From Streptomyces hygroscopicus (GTDB lineage: Bacteria > Actinomycetota > Actinomycetes > Streptomycetales > Streptomycetaceae), in contig CP018627.1 of NCBI GenBank assembly GCA_002021875.1, positions 2,914,001-2,978,000 of the forward strand: 64,000 nucleotides of DNA, in the 5' to 3' direction. The notes under the pieces were generated by a model. The model had not been told where the DNA came from, made no database searches, and saw only the letters and a program-made list of their open reading frames with translations. The translations under genes were made by a program, and so were the position numbers. Below, piece by piece: positions 55,379 through 63,976 of this stretch. Position 1 is the stretch's first letter. Each line of letters begins with the position of its first letter.

Positions 55379-56683
55379 CTACCCCTGCGCGATGCTGTCC
55401 AGTTGCTCCACCGCCGGCCGCAGGGCCCACAGGTCGCCGCCGGGCGGGGCCTGGAGCTTGTCCACCGCCGCGCGGGCCTTGCGGTCCCCGGCGTCGGCCG
55501 CCGCGTGGACGATGTCGCTCGCCGCGTAGGCGCGGAGGTCGAGCTCCGGATACGGCCAGGGCGCGGCGCCGGTGGCCGCCGGGAGCAGGACGTCGACCGC
55601 CTTGAAGAGGTTCGCGCCGCCGGGCCCGGTGTAGTGCCACAGGTCCACACCGACGTGCTTGCCGATGGCGGCCATCCGGGTGTACGCGACGAGGTTGAAC
55701 GTCGAGTAGTGGAAGCTGCGGGTGCGCTCGAGCTCCTGGGGCTGCGTGCCGTCGGCCGCGATCTGGGTGTCGATGCGCTTGGTGCGGGCGTCGCGGAGCA
55801 CCTGGCGGGCGAGGCCCCGGTCACCCACGGCGGTGGCGATGGCGGCGACCTGCATGTCGTAGAAGGTGCCGTGGTTGTTCTCGGCGGCGCCTTCCTCCTT
55901 GCCGAAGTCGCTGTTCACCAGCCAGTCCAGGAACTGCTTGTTCCAGGTCCGGAAGCCTTCGTGATCGCTCTTGGACCAGCCGGGGGCGCCGGTGTCCAGG
56001 AGGGCGGCGGCGTCGAGGAGGCTGGTGAAGCCCTGGGAGAAGTCGATGATCCCGATCGAGCGGCCGTCGTACATGCAGGGGATGAACTGGGCGTGGTTCA
56101 GGCTCGGGTTCATCCGGGTCGCCGGGGTGACGAACCAGGTGCGCAGGATGTCGGCGGCGTGCTCGGCGTAGGCCCGCTTACCGGTGTAGTACCAGGCCAG
56201 GGAGAGCTCGTAGGCGGATTCGAAGACCTTGCCGACCTCGGGACGGTCCGTCATCTTGTCCACGTCGGGGTTCCGTTGGCCATCCTTCTGAACGTAAGGA
56301 CAGCCGTACGGATTGTCGTCGGTCTTGGGCCGGCTGGGCCACCAGTAGGGGGCCTGGCTGAAGTAGTCGTGTTTGTCGCCGCTGGGCGGCACCTGGTCCT
56401 TGTCGGTGACCGTCCAGGGGCCCTGCTCCATCCACTGGTCGGCCTGGGCAGTCAGATCGCGTACGGTCCGCCGCAGATTCCGGTCTCCTAGCTGCAATTT
56501 CAGCTTGGTGAGGGACAGTCGGGGCCCGTCGAGCACCACCGTCCGGGGCACCGAGCCGGAATGCCGCGCGGGCTCGGCGCCCTGCGCGGAGGGGGCGGCG
56601 GAGACCGCCAGGACGGCCAGGAGGGCGGAGGCGGTGACGATCGCCCGGGCGAACCGCCCGCGTCCCGCTGGAGGTGCACCCAT
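55379..56683 (-). CDS. Secreted alginate-lyase-family protein
   Basis: A 434-residue secreted protein. A Sec-type signal peptide (ARAIVTASALLAVLAVSAAPSAQGA) is followed by an alpha/alpha-toroid alginate lyase domain (PF05426 type): HDYFSQAPYWWPSRP, PSLNHAQFIP, GRSIGIIDFSQGF, ENNHGTFYDMQVAA with the Asn-His pair, and ERTRSFHYSTFNLVAYTRMA. It cleaves uronate-containing polysaccharides by beta-elimination; the actual polymer is not known. The start ATG 56683 has GGAG 6 bases upstream; a TTG four codons earlier overlaps that site. Confidence 0.88.
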   Translation of the reverse strand: MGAPPAGRGRFARAIVTASALLAVLAVSAAPSAQGAEPARHSGSVPRTVVLDGPRLSLTKLKLQLGDRNLRRTVRDLTAQADQWMEQGPWTVTDKDQVPPSGDKHDYFSQAPYWWPSRPKTDDNPYGCPYVQKDGQRNPDVDKMTDRPEVGKVFESAYELSLAWYYTGKRAYAEHAADILRTWFVTPATRMNPSLNHAQFIPCMYDGRSIGIIDFSQGFTSLLDAAALLDTGAPGWSKSDHEGFRTWNKQFLDWLVNSDFGKEEGAAENNHGTFYDMQVAAIATAVGDRGLARQVLRDARTKRIDTQIAADGTQPQELERTRSFHYSTFNLVAYTRMAAIGKHVGVDLWHYTGPGGANLFKAVDVLLPAATGAAPWPYPELDLRAYAASDIVHAAADAGDRKARAAVDKLQAPPGGDLWALRPAVEQLDSIAQG

Positions 56684-56858
56684 TGAGCACTCCAATCAGA
56701 TATCTGAACGCTATTCAGACTTGAGATCGGGCTCAGAGTAGGGCGGCTCCATGGGCACGACAAGAGATCGCACAGGAATGCCCTCACCCCCAGGAGCAGG
56801 AGTGCCCTCACCCCAGGAGCAGGAGTGTCCTCACCCCAGGAGGGACGGTGACCGACGG

Positions 56859-58085
56859 CTACGGGGCGCCGAACAGCTCGTTCTGCGCCGCGTCCAGCGC
56901 CGTCAGCACGGCGCCCCGCAACACCCCGCCGCCGCCGACGACCCCCGCGCGCACCCGCGTCCGCAGCGGCGACAGCCGGGCGACATGGTCCTCCACGCGC
57001 CGGGCGAGCCCATCGCCCCCGGCCCGGCCGACCTCACCGCCGAGCACCGCGCACCCCGGGTCGAGCACCGCGCAGATCGCCGCGACGCCCAGCGCGATAC
57101 GGGCCGCCAACGCGTCCAGGAACGCCTCGCCGCGCTCCCCCGCGTCGAGGGCCGCGCGGATCGCCGCCTCCGCCGCGCCGGAGCCCTCCGCCCCCTCCCC
57201 GCGTTCGCCGCCCGCCGCGGCCTCCAGGCCGTACTCCTGGGCGAGTTCGCAGACCGCGCCGCTGCTCACCAGGGAGTGGAACCCGCCGTCGCAGCCGGTA
57301 GCGGAGGGCAGCCCCGAGGTGCCCGGCACCGGCAGAAAGCCGATCTCCCCGGTACCGCCGGAGGCACCGCGCCGCAGCACCCGGTCGAGCACCACGGCCG
57401 CGCCGATGCCGTGGCCGAGCCACAGCAGGACGAAGGTGTCGCGATCGCGCACCGCGCCCATCCGCTGTTCGGCGACGGCCGCGAGATTGACCTCGTTCTC
57501 CAGCAGCACCGGTGCCGCGAGGTCGGCATGGAGCGCGGTGGCCAGCTCACGGTGCCAGGAGGGCAGCCCGCCGGTGGAGTCGAGCTCCCCGGTGGCGGGG
57601 TCGATGAGACCGGGCACCCCGATGCCGATGTGGTGCAACCGCGCCGCCCCGGCCCGCTCGGCGGCCCGCTCCACCAGGGCCACCGCGGCCGCCACGGTAC
57701 GCGCCGGATCCCCGTCCGGGGCCACCGGAAGCGACTCCTCGGCCTTGGTCCGGCCCAGCAGATCGGCCACGCATACGGCCACGCTGTCCGTACGGACGTC
57801 GACCCCGGCCACATGCGCGCTCTCGGCGACGATTCCGTACACCCGCGCGTTGGGCCCGCGGCGTTCCGCACCCGCCTCCCCCACGACCGCCACCAGCCCG
57901 GTCTGCCGCAGCCGCTCGACCAGGTCCGCGATGGTGGGACGGGACAGCCCGGTCAGCGACTTGAGCTGACCCGCGGTCAACGGCCCCTCGTCCTTGAGCA
58001 GATGCAGGGCGAGGCGGTCGTTGATGGCCCGCGCCGTACTCGGGGAGGCGCTGCGGCCCGCCACGGACACGCTCGTCGACGTCAT
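56859..58085 (-). CDS. ROK-family transcriptional repressor
   Basis: A 408-residue ROK protein with an N-terminal winged helix (INDRLALHLLKDEGPLTAGQLKSLTGLSRPTIADLVERL) and a sugar-kinase-like domain with GIGVPGLIDPATGEL, NEVNLAAVAE and WLGHGIGAAVVLD. The zinc motif is degenerate (GTSGLPSATGCDGG instead of CxCGxxGC), so it is a sensor, not a kinase. It probably represses the divergent MFS gene. An inverted repeat CTATCAGG-7-CCTGATAG (58124-58146) lies between the two. ATG 58085 has GGAAGGA ahead. Confidence 0.88.
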   Translation of the reverse strand: MTSTSVSVAGRSASPSTARAINDRLALHLLKDEGPLTAGQLKSLTGLSRPTIADLVERLRQTGLVAVVGEAGAERRGPNARVYGIVAESAHVAGVDVRTDSVAVCVADLLGRTKAEESLPVAPDGDPARTVAAAVALVERAAERAGAARLHHIGIGVPGLIDPATGELDSTGGLPSWHRELATALHADLAAPVLLENEVNLAAVAEQRMGAVRDRDTFVLLWLGHGIGAAVVLDRVLRRGASGGTGEIGFLPVPGTSGLPSATGCDGGFHSLVSSGAVCELAQEYGLEAAAGGERGEGAEGSGAAEAAIRAALDAGERGEAFLDALAARIALGVAAICAVLDPGCAVLGGEVGRAGGDGLARRVEDHVARLSPLRTRVRAGVVGGGGVLRGAVLTALDAAQNELFGAP

Positions 58086-58123
58086 GCCGGGATCCTTCCA
58101 GAAGGCCACGGGAAAAGCCCTAT

Positions 58124-58146
58124 CTATCAGGGACCCTTCCTGATAG
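58124..58146. promoter_or_regulatory. Operator-like inverted repeat between ROK and MFS genes
   Basis: CTATCAGG (58124-58131), 7 bases, CCTGATAG (58139-58146) is a perfect AT-richer dyad, 39 bases from the ROK start and 52 from the MFS start. It is the natural target of the ROK repressor for auto- and cross-regulation; the AT-rich segment probably also includes the -10 boxes. Confidence 0.65.
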
Positions 58147-58197
58147 TTTCCCGTGGACCACGGTACGGGCCGGCGCTACGGGGAGGGTGCGACAGGT

Positions 58198-59430
58198 ATG
58201 GGCAGGCTCAAGGAAGCGGGGGCGTCCGAGATGCGCCCGGTACGGCGGGCGCGGATCGCCGTGGCCGCGGTGTTCGCCGTGCACGGCGCGGTGACCGGCA
58301 ACTTCGCCACCCGTATCCCCTGGATCCAGGAGCGGCTGGACCTCAGCGCCGGTCAACTCGGCCTCGCGCTCGCCTTTCCCGCCATCGGGGCCTCGCTCGC
58401 GATGCCCCTGGCCGGGCGGATCAGCCATCGCTTCGGCGCCCGCGCGGCGCTGCGCGGACTGCTCGCCCTGTGGACCGCCTGGCTGGTGATGCCCCCGCTG
58501 GCGCCGGGTCTGGTCTGGCTGTGCGGTGCGCTCTTCGTCTTCGGCGCGACGGCCGGGACGTCCGACGTCGCCATGAACGCCCTCGGTGTGGAGGTCGAGA
58601 ACCGCCTCGGCCGCTCCATCATGTCCGGGCTGCACGGCATGTGGAGCGCGGGAGCGCTCATCGGCTCGGCGGCGGGCACGATCGCCGCGCACGCCGAGGC
58701 CGACGCCCGGCTCCACCTCGGCATCGCCGCCGGGGTCCTCACGGTGCTCGGCGCGGTGGCCTGCCGCTGGGTCCTCGACCTGCGCAGCGCCCCCGAGGAG
58801 CACCCGCCGCCGCGGTTCGCCCTCCCGCCCCGCTCCGCACTGATCATCGGCGCGGTGGGTTTCTGCGCGGTCTTCGCCGAGGGGGCGAGCCTGGACTGGT
58901 CGGCGGTCTATCTGCGCGACGTCATGGACTCCTCCCCCGGTATCGCCGCCGCCTGCACCACCGCCTTCTCCTGCACGATGGCCGGTGCCCGGCTCATCGG
59001 GGACGCGGTGGTGGGCCGCTTCGGGCCGGTGCGGACCGTACGAACCGGCGGCCTCCTCGCCACCGCCGGCGGCATACTCGTGGTCACCGCCCCCGGTGCC
59101 GCCCTCGCCATCGCCGGATTCGGCCTCATCGGCCTGGGCATCGCGGTCGTGGTGCCCCTGGCCTTCGCCGCCGCCGGGCGCAGCGGCCCGGCCCCGAGCC
59201 AGGCCATCGCGGGCGTCGCCACGATCACGTACACCTCGGGTCTGATCGCTCCGGCGGCGATGGGCTCGATCGCGGACCTGACCTCGCTGACGATCTCGTT
59301 CTGCCTGGTCACGACGTTGACGCTGGGGCTGGTGGCGGGAGCGGGGGTGCTGCGGACCCCGACGGAGACGGACACCACGGACCCCGCCTCGCACCCCGAT
59401 CCGTCTGCCTCCCGGGCCTCGCTGCCCTGA
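58198..59430 (+). CDS. MFS transporter (12 TM)
   Basis: A 410-residue major facilitator with twelve predicted membrane segments. The first segment AAVFAVHGAVTGNFATRIPWIQERLDLS and the central GTSDVAMNALGVEVENRLGRSIMSGLHGMWSAGALIG place it in the fucose-permease-like/YbjJ group of actinobacterial MFS proteins, whose substrates are mostly unknown. It is divergent from a ROK sugar-sensing repressor, suggesting sugar-related import or export. ATG 58198 is used; GTG 58153 would add 15 residues. Confidence 0.87.
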   Translation: MGRLKEAGASEMRPVRRARIAVAAVFAVHGAVTGNFATRIPWIQERLDLSAGQLGLALAFPAIGASLAMPLAGRISHRFGARAALRGLLALWTAWLVMPPLAPGLVWLCGALFVFGATAGTSDVAMNALGVEVENRLGRSIMSGLHGMWSAGALIGSAAGTIAAHAEADARLHLGIAAGVLTVLGAVACRWVLDLRSAPEEHPPPRFALPPRSALIIGAVGFCAVFAEGASLDWSAVYLRDVMDSSPGIAAACTTAFSCTMAGARLIGDAVVGRFGPVRTVRTGGLLATAGGILVVTAPGAALAIAGFGLIGLGIAVVVPLAFAAAGRSGPAPSQAIAGVATITYTSGLIAPAAMGSIADLTSLTISFCLVTTLTLGLVAGAGVLRTPTETDTTDPASHPDPSASRASLP

Positions 59431-59523
59431 CGGGGGCGGGGCGCGGGGCGGGGCAGCGCGCCGATCCCCGACGGCGCCACAGTTCGGTGAGCGCCGAAGT
59501 GATCCGGCCCTACGGTCGGTGAT

Positions 59524-60399
59524 ATGAGCGACAAGAGCGGCGCCCCGGCGCCCGACCGCCACACCGCCTTCCGCCGGCTCCACCACGGCGAGCGGCCCCT
59601 GCTGCTGCCCAACGCGTGGGACCACGCCTCCGCCGCCGCCCTCGTCCGGCGCGGCTTCCCCGCCATCGGCACCACCAGCCTCGGCGTGGCCGCGGCGGCC
59701 GGGCTGCCGGACGCGACGGGCGCCGCCCGCGACGAGACCCTCGCCCTCGCCCGCGGCATCGCCCGGCTCCCGGCGCTGGTCAGCGTCGACATCGAGGGCG
59801 GGTTCGGCGAGCGGCCCGAGGAGGTCGCGGCGCTCGCGGCCGAGCTGGACCGGGCCGGGGTGGTCGGCGTGAACATCGAGGACGGCCGCCCCGACGGCAC
59901 CCTCGCGCCCCTGGCCCGGCAGTGCGCGGTGCTCGCGGCAGTCAAGGAGCGGGTGCCCCGGCTGTTCGTGAACGCGCGGACCGACACCCACTGGCTCGCC
60001 GCGATCGGTGGCGCCACCCCGCCCTCGCTGTCCATCACCGCCGAGCGCATCGAGGCGTATGTGCAAGCGGGCGCGGACGGGATCTTCGTGCCCGCGCTCA
60101 CCGATGAGCAGGACATCGGCGCACTGGCCGACGACCTCGGCGAAACCCCGCTGAACATCCTCTTCACCCCCGGCCGCCACACCTATGGGCGGCTCGCGGA
60201 GCTCGGGGTGCGGCGGATCAGCTGCGGTTCGCTGCTCTTCCGGGCCGCCCTGGACCGCGCCGTCGAGCTGGCCTGGACGATCGCCCACCCCGACGCCCCC
60301 GCCCCTGCCCATCAGGCCGCCGGCCTGCCCTCCTACACCGAGGCACAGTCACTGGCCGAGGACTTCGCAAAGGACGTCACCGAGGGCACCCCCGCATAG
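59524..60399 (+). CDS. Isocitrate lyase / PEP mutase superfamily enzyme
   Basis: A 291-residue TIM-barrel protein. Motifs are LLLPNAWDHASAAALVRRGFPAIGTTSLG, VSVDIEGGFGE (Mg2+-binding Asp and Glu), GVNIEDG and LFVNARTDTHW. The catalytic loop EDKxxxKxNS of PEP mutase is missing, so it is not a phosphonate enzyme; homologues are annotated as 2-methylisocitrate-lyase-like or oxaloacetate-decarboxylase-like with unknown substrate. ATG 59524 is 5 bases after the GGTGAT of the upstream region. It stands alone on the plus strand. Confidence 0.85.
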   Translation: MSDKSGAPAPDRHTAFRRLHHGERPLLLPNAWDHASAAALVRRGFPAIGTTSLGVAAAAGLPDATGAARDETLALARGIARLPALVSVDIEGGFGERPEEVAALAAELDRAGVVGVNIEDGRPDGTLAPLARQCAVLAAVKERVPRLFVNARTDTHWLAAIGGATPPSLSITAERIEAYVQAGADGIFVPALTDEQDIGALADDLGETPLNILFTPGRHTYGRLAELGVRRISCGSLLFRAALDRAVELAWTIAHPDAPAPAHQAAGLPSYTEAQSLAEDFAKDVTEGTPA

Positions 60400-60502
60400 C
60401 CGCACGGCGCATATTTCGGCCGAGTGGAGCGGTTACGGGCCCCGCGTGCGATCCGGCACCGCCACCGCTGCCGGACGTTGGGGCCCGCCACCTCCGCGGG
60501 TC

Positions 60503-61408
60503 TCAGTCCACGGCTCGGCCCGAGAGCCGTTCGACGCCGCGCAGCAGGGCGGAGTGGTCCAGCGCACCGTCGTCGTTGGCGCGGGCGGAGGCCATCAGCT
60601 GGGCGGTCAGGGAGCACAGGGGGAGGACGGCGCCGACGGCTCGGGCGGCGTCGGTGACGATGCCCATGTCCTTGTGGTGCAGGTCGATGCGGAAGCCGGG
60701 CCTGAAGTCCCGGTTCAGCATGGCGTCCCGCTTCCGGGCGAGGACGGTGGAGCCCGCCAGGCCGCCGCCGAGGACCTCCAGTGCGGAGGGAAGGTCGGCG
60801 CCCGCTTTCTCCAGGAACACGACCGCCTCCGCCAGGGCCTGGATGTTGGCCGCGACGATGAGCTGGTTGGCGGCCTTGACGGTCTGGCCCGCTCCGTGCG
60901 GGCCCACGTGGACGACGGTCGTCCCAAGAGCACGCAGGAGCGGTTCGGCGTCGGCGAAGTCCTCGGCGTCGCCGCCGACCATGATGGACAGCACGGCATC
61001 GATGGCGCCGGCCTCGCCACCGGACACGGGGGCGTCCAGGACCCGGACGTCCTTGTCACGGCCCGCCTCGGCGATCGTGACGGCTGTCTGTGGGCTGACG
61101 CTGCTCATGTCGATGAGGAGGGTGCCGGTGCGGACGTGCGCCAGGAGGCCGTCCGGACCGAGCACGACCTCGGCGACCTGCGGATCCGCGGGGAGCATCG
61201 TGATGACCACGTCCGCGTCGGCGACTGCCGCGGCGGCGCTGTCCGCCCCCTGGCCGCCCGCCCCGACGAGGCGGTCCACCGCCGGGCGGCTCCGGTTGTA
61301 TCCGGTGACAGTGTGCCCGGCCCGGACGAGGTTGGCTGCCATGGGAGAGCCCATGATGCCGAGGCCGATGAAGGCGATGGTGCGGGACTGGGCGGCTGAC
61401 GTAGCCAT
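60503..61408 (-). CDS. NAD(P)-dependent beta-hydroxyacid dehydrogenase (HIBADH/GarR-like)
   Basis: A 301-residue member of the 3-hydroxyisobutyrate dehydrogenase family. The cofactor site is IAFIGLGIMGSPMAANLVRAGH, the substrate-binding DAPVSGGEAGAIDAVLSIMVGG and the catalytic Lys in GQTVKAANQLIVAAN are intact. Tartronate-semialdehyde reductase (GarR/GlxR) is the best fit, reducing tartronate semialdehyde to glycerate; this is family-based. It is divergent from a TIM-barrel isomerase with which it may form one sugar-acid pathway. Confidence 0.88.
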   Translation of the reverse strand: MATSAAQSRTIAFIGLGIMGSPMAANLVRAGHTVTGYNRSRPAVDRLVGAGGQGADSAAAAVADADVVITMLPADPQVAEVVLGPDGLLAHVRTGTLLIDMSSVSPQTAVTIAEAGRDKDVRVLDAPVSGGEAGAIDAVLSIMVGGDAEDFADAEPLLRALGTTVVHVGPHGAGQTVKAANQLIVAANIQALAEAVVFLEKAGADLPSALEVLGGGLAGSTVLARKRDAMLNRDFRPGFRIDLHHKDMGIVTDAARAVGAVLPLCSLTAQLMASARANDDGALDHSALLRGVERLSGRAVD

Positions 61409-61547
61409 GTGGTCTGCGCTTCCTTCTGCTCGTCGAGTGTGACGGGAGGGGGTGCTACGACCGGGGCGACCTGCTGTCCGTTCTTGGAATTGTCATTCGT
61501 TGCGTGCCGGCTCCTTTTTCCGAACATGAGGAATCCAGGAAATATAG

Positions 61548-62396
61548 ATGACCGCTGACGAATTTCTGGCCACGTGTTGGACCACTGCGGGCGACGCCGC
61601 TCCCGATCAGGATGACCAACGCAGTCCGCTGAGCCTGCGGGAACGTGCGGAAGCGGCGGGCGGCGCCGGGTTCACGGGCTTCGGGCTGTTGTACGCGGAC
61701 CTGGTGGAGGCCGAGCGCGCATACGGGCTCGCCGGCATCCGGTCCCTCTTCGAGGACAACGGGATCAGCCACATCGAGTTGGAGCTGCTGACCGACTGGT
61801 GGGCCGACGGACCGCGGCGGGCCGCGTCGGACGCCGTCCGTAGCGGCCTCCTGAGCGCCATCGAGGCGCTCGGCGCACGCACCCTCAAGATCGGGCCCGA
61901 CGTGGCGGACGAGCCCTGGGACCTCGACGTCTGGGCCGAGGAGTTCGCCACGCTGGCGGCGCAGGCCGACGGGGTGGGCGCCCGGCTCGGGATCGAGTTC
62001 CTGCCCTGGTCCAACCTCAAGACCGTGCACGACGGACTCCGGCTCGTCGAGACGGCCGGTCACCCGGCGGGCGGCCTCATCATCGACGTCTGGCACACCG
62101 AGCGCGCCCACACCCCACCCGCCGAACTGGCGGTCGTACCCGGGTCACGGATCGTGGGGGTGGAGCTCAACGACGCCGACAGCGAGGTCGTCGGCACTCT
62201 TTTCGAGGACACGGTCCGGCGCCGTCGCCTGTGCGGAGAGGGCTCTTTCGACCTCCCGGGGATCATCACCGCGCTCCGTACCGCCGGCTGGAACGGCCCC
62301 TGGGGTGTGGAGATCCTCTCCGACACGCACCGTGCGCTGCCGGTGCGGGAGGCCGCCGCAGCGGCGTACCGGACTGCCGCGACGCTGGTGAAGTAG
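61548..62396 (+). CDS. Sugar phosphate isomerase/epimerase (AP endonuclease 2-type TIM barrel)
   Basis: A 282-residue xylose-isomerase-like barrel. Visible metal-site and family segments are ISHIELELLTDWW, LKIGPDV, LGIEFLPWSNL (Glu), GGLIIDVWHTER (Asp, His), GVELNDAD and WGVEILSD (Glu). Relatives include hydroxypyruvate isomerase (Hyi), IolE and IolI. With the divergent tartronate-semialdehyde-reductase-like gene and the LacI gene downstream it suggests catabolism of a sugar acid or glyoxylate-derived compound. AATATAG and AGGAA lie upstream of ATG 61548. Confidence 0.87.
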   Translation: MTADEFLATCWTTAGDAAPDQDDQRSPLSLRERAEAAGGAGFTGFGLLYADLVEAERAYGLAGIRSLFEDNGISHIELELLTDWWADGPRRAASDAVRSGLLSAIEALGARTLKIGPDVADEPWDLDVWAEEFATLAAQADGVGARLGIEFLPWSNLKTVHDGLRLVETAGHPAGGLIIDVWHTERAHTPPAELAVVPGSRIVGVELNDADSEVVGTLFEDTVRRRRLCGEGSFDLPGIITALRTAGWNGPWGVEILSDTHRALPVREAAAAAYRTAATLVK

Positions 62397-62489
62397 CTGC
62401 CGCAGGGGCTCGTCCGTCATCACGTGCGCACCTCGTCGAGTCGTACGGGACGGTGCTCACGGAGCGACAGGGCGGACGCCGTGCCGACG

Positions 62490-62795
62490 TCACCCGCCTC
62501 GCGGCGCGGTCACCCAGCGCACGATGTCGAAGTCGTACCCGCCGCGGTCGCGGAAGATGCCGCAGGAGACGGCCGCGTAGGCGGGTGGGTGCGCTGCGGT
62601 CGCGGCGGCGATCACGACGCCGTCGACTCCGGCGGCGACAGAGCCTCGGGAGAGTCGGTGGCGGTGGCCCCGAGGCGTTCGTACGGCGCTGTTGCGCGCC
62701 TGCGCCGGATCGGAAAGGTCCGCCCGCACGATGCCCGCGCCGACGCCCTGGCTGCCGCCGTTGACGAGGACGACTTTGCCCTCGAGCAGTCCCAT
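62490..62795 (-). pseudogene. SDR remnant (N-terminus with internal deletions)
   Basis: The frame starts like a complete SDR, MGLLEGKVVLVNGGSQGVGAGIVRA, but passes at once to DLSDPAQARNSAV, a segment normally about 40 residues later, and then loses all SDR features (no NNAG, no Ser-Tyr-Lys triad) before the stop. Residues in between and after look like unselected sequence. The neighbouring stretch 62397-62489 may hold the tail of another gene (SLREHRPVRLDEVR, read on the minus strand, recalls the end of Gfo/Idh proteins), but this is weak. The area is a deletion scar between the isomerase and LacI genes. Confidence 0.5.
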
Positions 62796-62880
62796 GAGCG
62801 CTGTGTCCTTTCAAACCGCTCGGCCGAGCCTTTCGCGGTCCGTGGGTTTCTGCCAGTCTTGAGAACCCGACCCATCATTC

Positions 62881-62898
62881 GATGCTTGTCAGTGCATC
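62881..62898. promoter_or_regulatory. LacI-type operator candidate
   Basis: GATGC-TTGTCAGT-GCATC is an inverted repeat 31 bases ahead of the LacI gene start, in an AT-richer stretch. Position suggests autoregulation by the LacI protein. Confidence 0.45.
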
Positions 62899-62929
62899 AA
62901 AGATCCATCATCAGCTCTTGGGACCAGTC

Positions 62930-63976
62930 ATGCGACACCGCTACCCGATCAGGGAAATCGCCCGCCAGGCCGGACTGAGCACGGCCACGGTCGACCGCGT
63001 CCTCAATGAGCGGGGCAACGTGACGGAGAGCACGATCAGGGAGGTACATGAAGCCATCAAGGACCTGGACCGCCAGCAGAGCCAGGTCCGGCTCGGGGGC
63101 CGCACCTTCATGATCGACATCGTGATGCAGACACCGGAGCGGTTCTCCACCGCGGTACGGGACGCGCTCGAAGCCGAACTGCCCTCCCTGCATCCCGCTC
63201 TCGTGCGCTCGCGCTTCCACTTCCGGGAGGCATGCCCTCCCGAGGAGCTGATCGCAACCCTGGACAAGATCGCGAAGCGTGGTTCGCAGGGCGTGATACT
63301 GAAGGCCCCCGACGAGCCGGAGATCGCGGCCGCGGTCGGCCGCCTGGTCACGGCCGGCATCCCGGTCGTCACTCTGGTGACCGACCTGCCCCACAGCGCC
63401 CGCCTGGCGTACGTCGGCATCGACAACCGCGCGGCGGGCACCACCGCCGCCTACCTCCTCGGACAGTGGCTGGGCAAGCGGCCCGGCAACGTGCTCACCA
63501 CGGTCAGCCGCGGTTCCTTCAGGGGCGAGGAGGAACGCGAGATGGGCTTCCGCAGCGCCATGCGTCTCGCCGAGCCCAGACGCTCCCTGGTGGAGGTCAC
63601 CGACAGCGACGGCCTCGACGCCACCCAGCACGACCTCGTTCTCGAGGCACTCAAGCGCGACCAGGACATCATCGCCGTCTACTCCGTGGGCGGCGGCAAC
63701 CTCGCGACCCTCCACGCCTTCGAGGCGCTCGGGCGGGAGTGCGCGGTGTTCATCGCCCACGACCTCGACCACGACAACACCCGCCTGCTGCGCGAGCACC
63801 GCCTCTCCGCGGTCCTCCACCACGACCTGCGCCAGGACATGCGCCGCACCTGCCAGATCATCATGCGCGCCCACAAGGCACTCCCCGACGACGGCCCCGC
63901 GCTGCCCTCGGCGATCCAGGTGGTCACGCCGTTCAACCTGCCACCAGGCGCTCCGTCCGTACCGGTCGTTCCCTGA
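62930..63976 (+). CDS. LacI-family transcriptional regulator
   Basis: A 348-residue regulator. The helix-turn-helix and hinge are YPIREIARQAGLSTATVDRVLNERGNVTESTIREV; the rest is a periplasmic-binding-protein-like sensor (PVVTLVTDLPHSARLAYVGIDNRAAGTTAAYLLGQWL, AVYSVGGGN, VFIAHDLDHDN). The TVDRVLNERG helix is of the type found in regulators of inositol and sugar-acid genes. It probably controls the adjacent reductase and isomerase genes. ATG 62930 is used; the earlier start 62882 would lie in the operator. Confidence 0.9.
   Translation: MRHRYPIREIARQAGLSTATVDRVLNERGNVTESTIREVHEAIKDLDRQQSQVRLGGRTFMIDIVMQTPERFSTAVRDALEAELPSLHPALVRSRFHFREACPPEELIATLDKIAKRGSQGVILKAPDEPEIAAAVGRLVTAGIPVVTLVTDLPHSARLAYVGIDNRAAGTTAAYLLGQWLGKRPGNVLTTVSRGSFRGEEEREMGFRSAMRLAEPRRSLVEVTDSDGLDATQHDLVLEALKRDQDIIAVYSVGGGNLATLHAFEALGRECAVFIAHDLDHDNTRLLREHRLSAVLHHDLRQDMRRTCQIIMRAHKALPDDGPALPSAIQVVTPFNLPPGAPSVPVVP

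Noticed and set aside
59524..60399. PEP mutase, which would suggest phosphonate biosynthesis
   Set aside because: The EDKxxxKxNS loop is absent and no phosphonopyruvate decarboxylase is nearby; it is an isocitrate-lyase-like protein.
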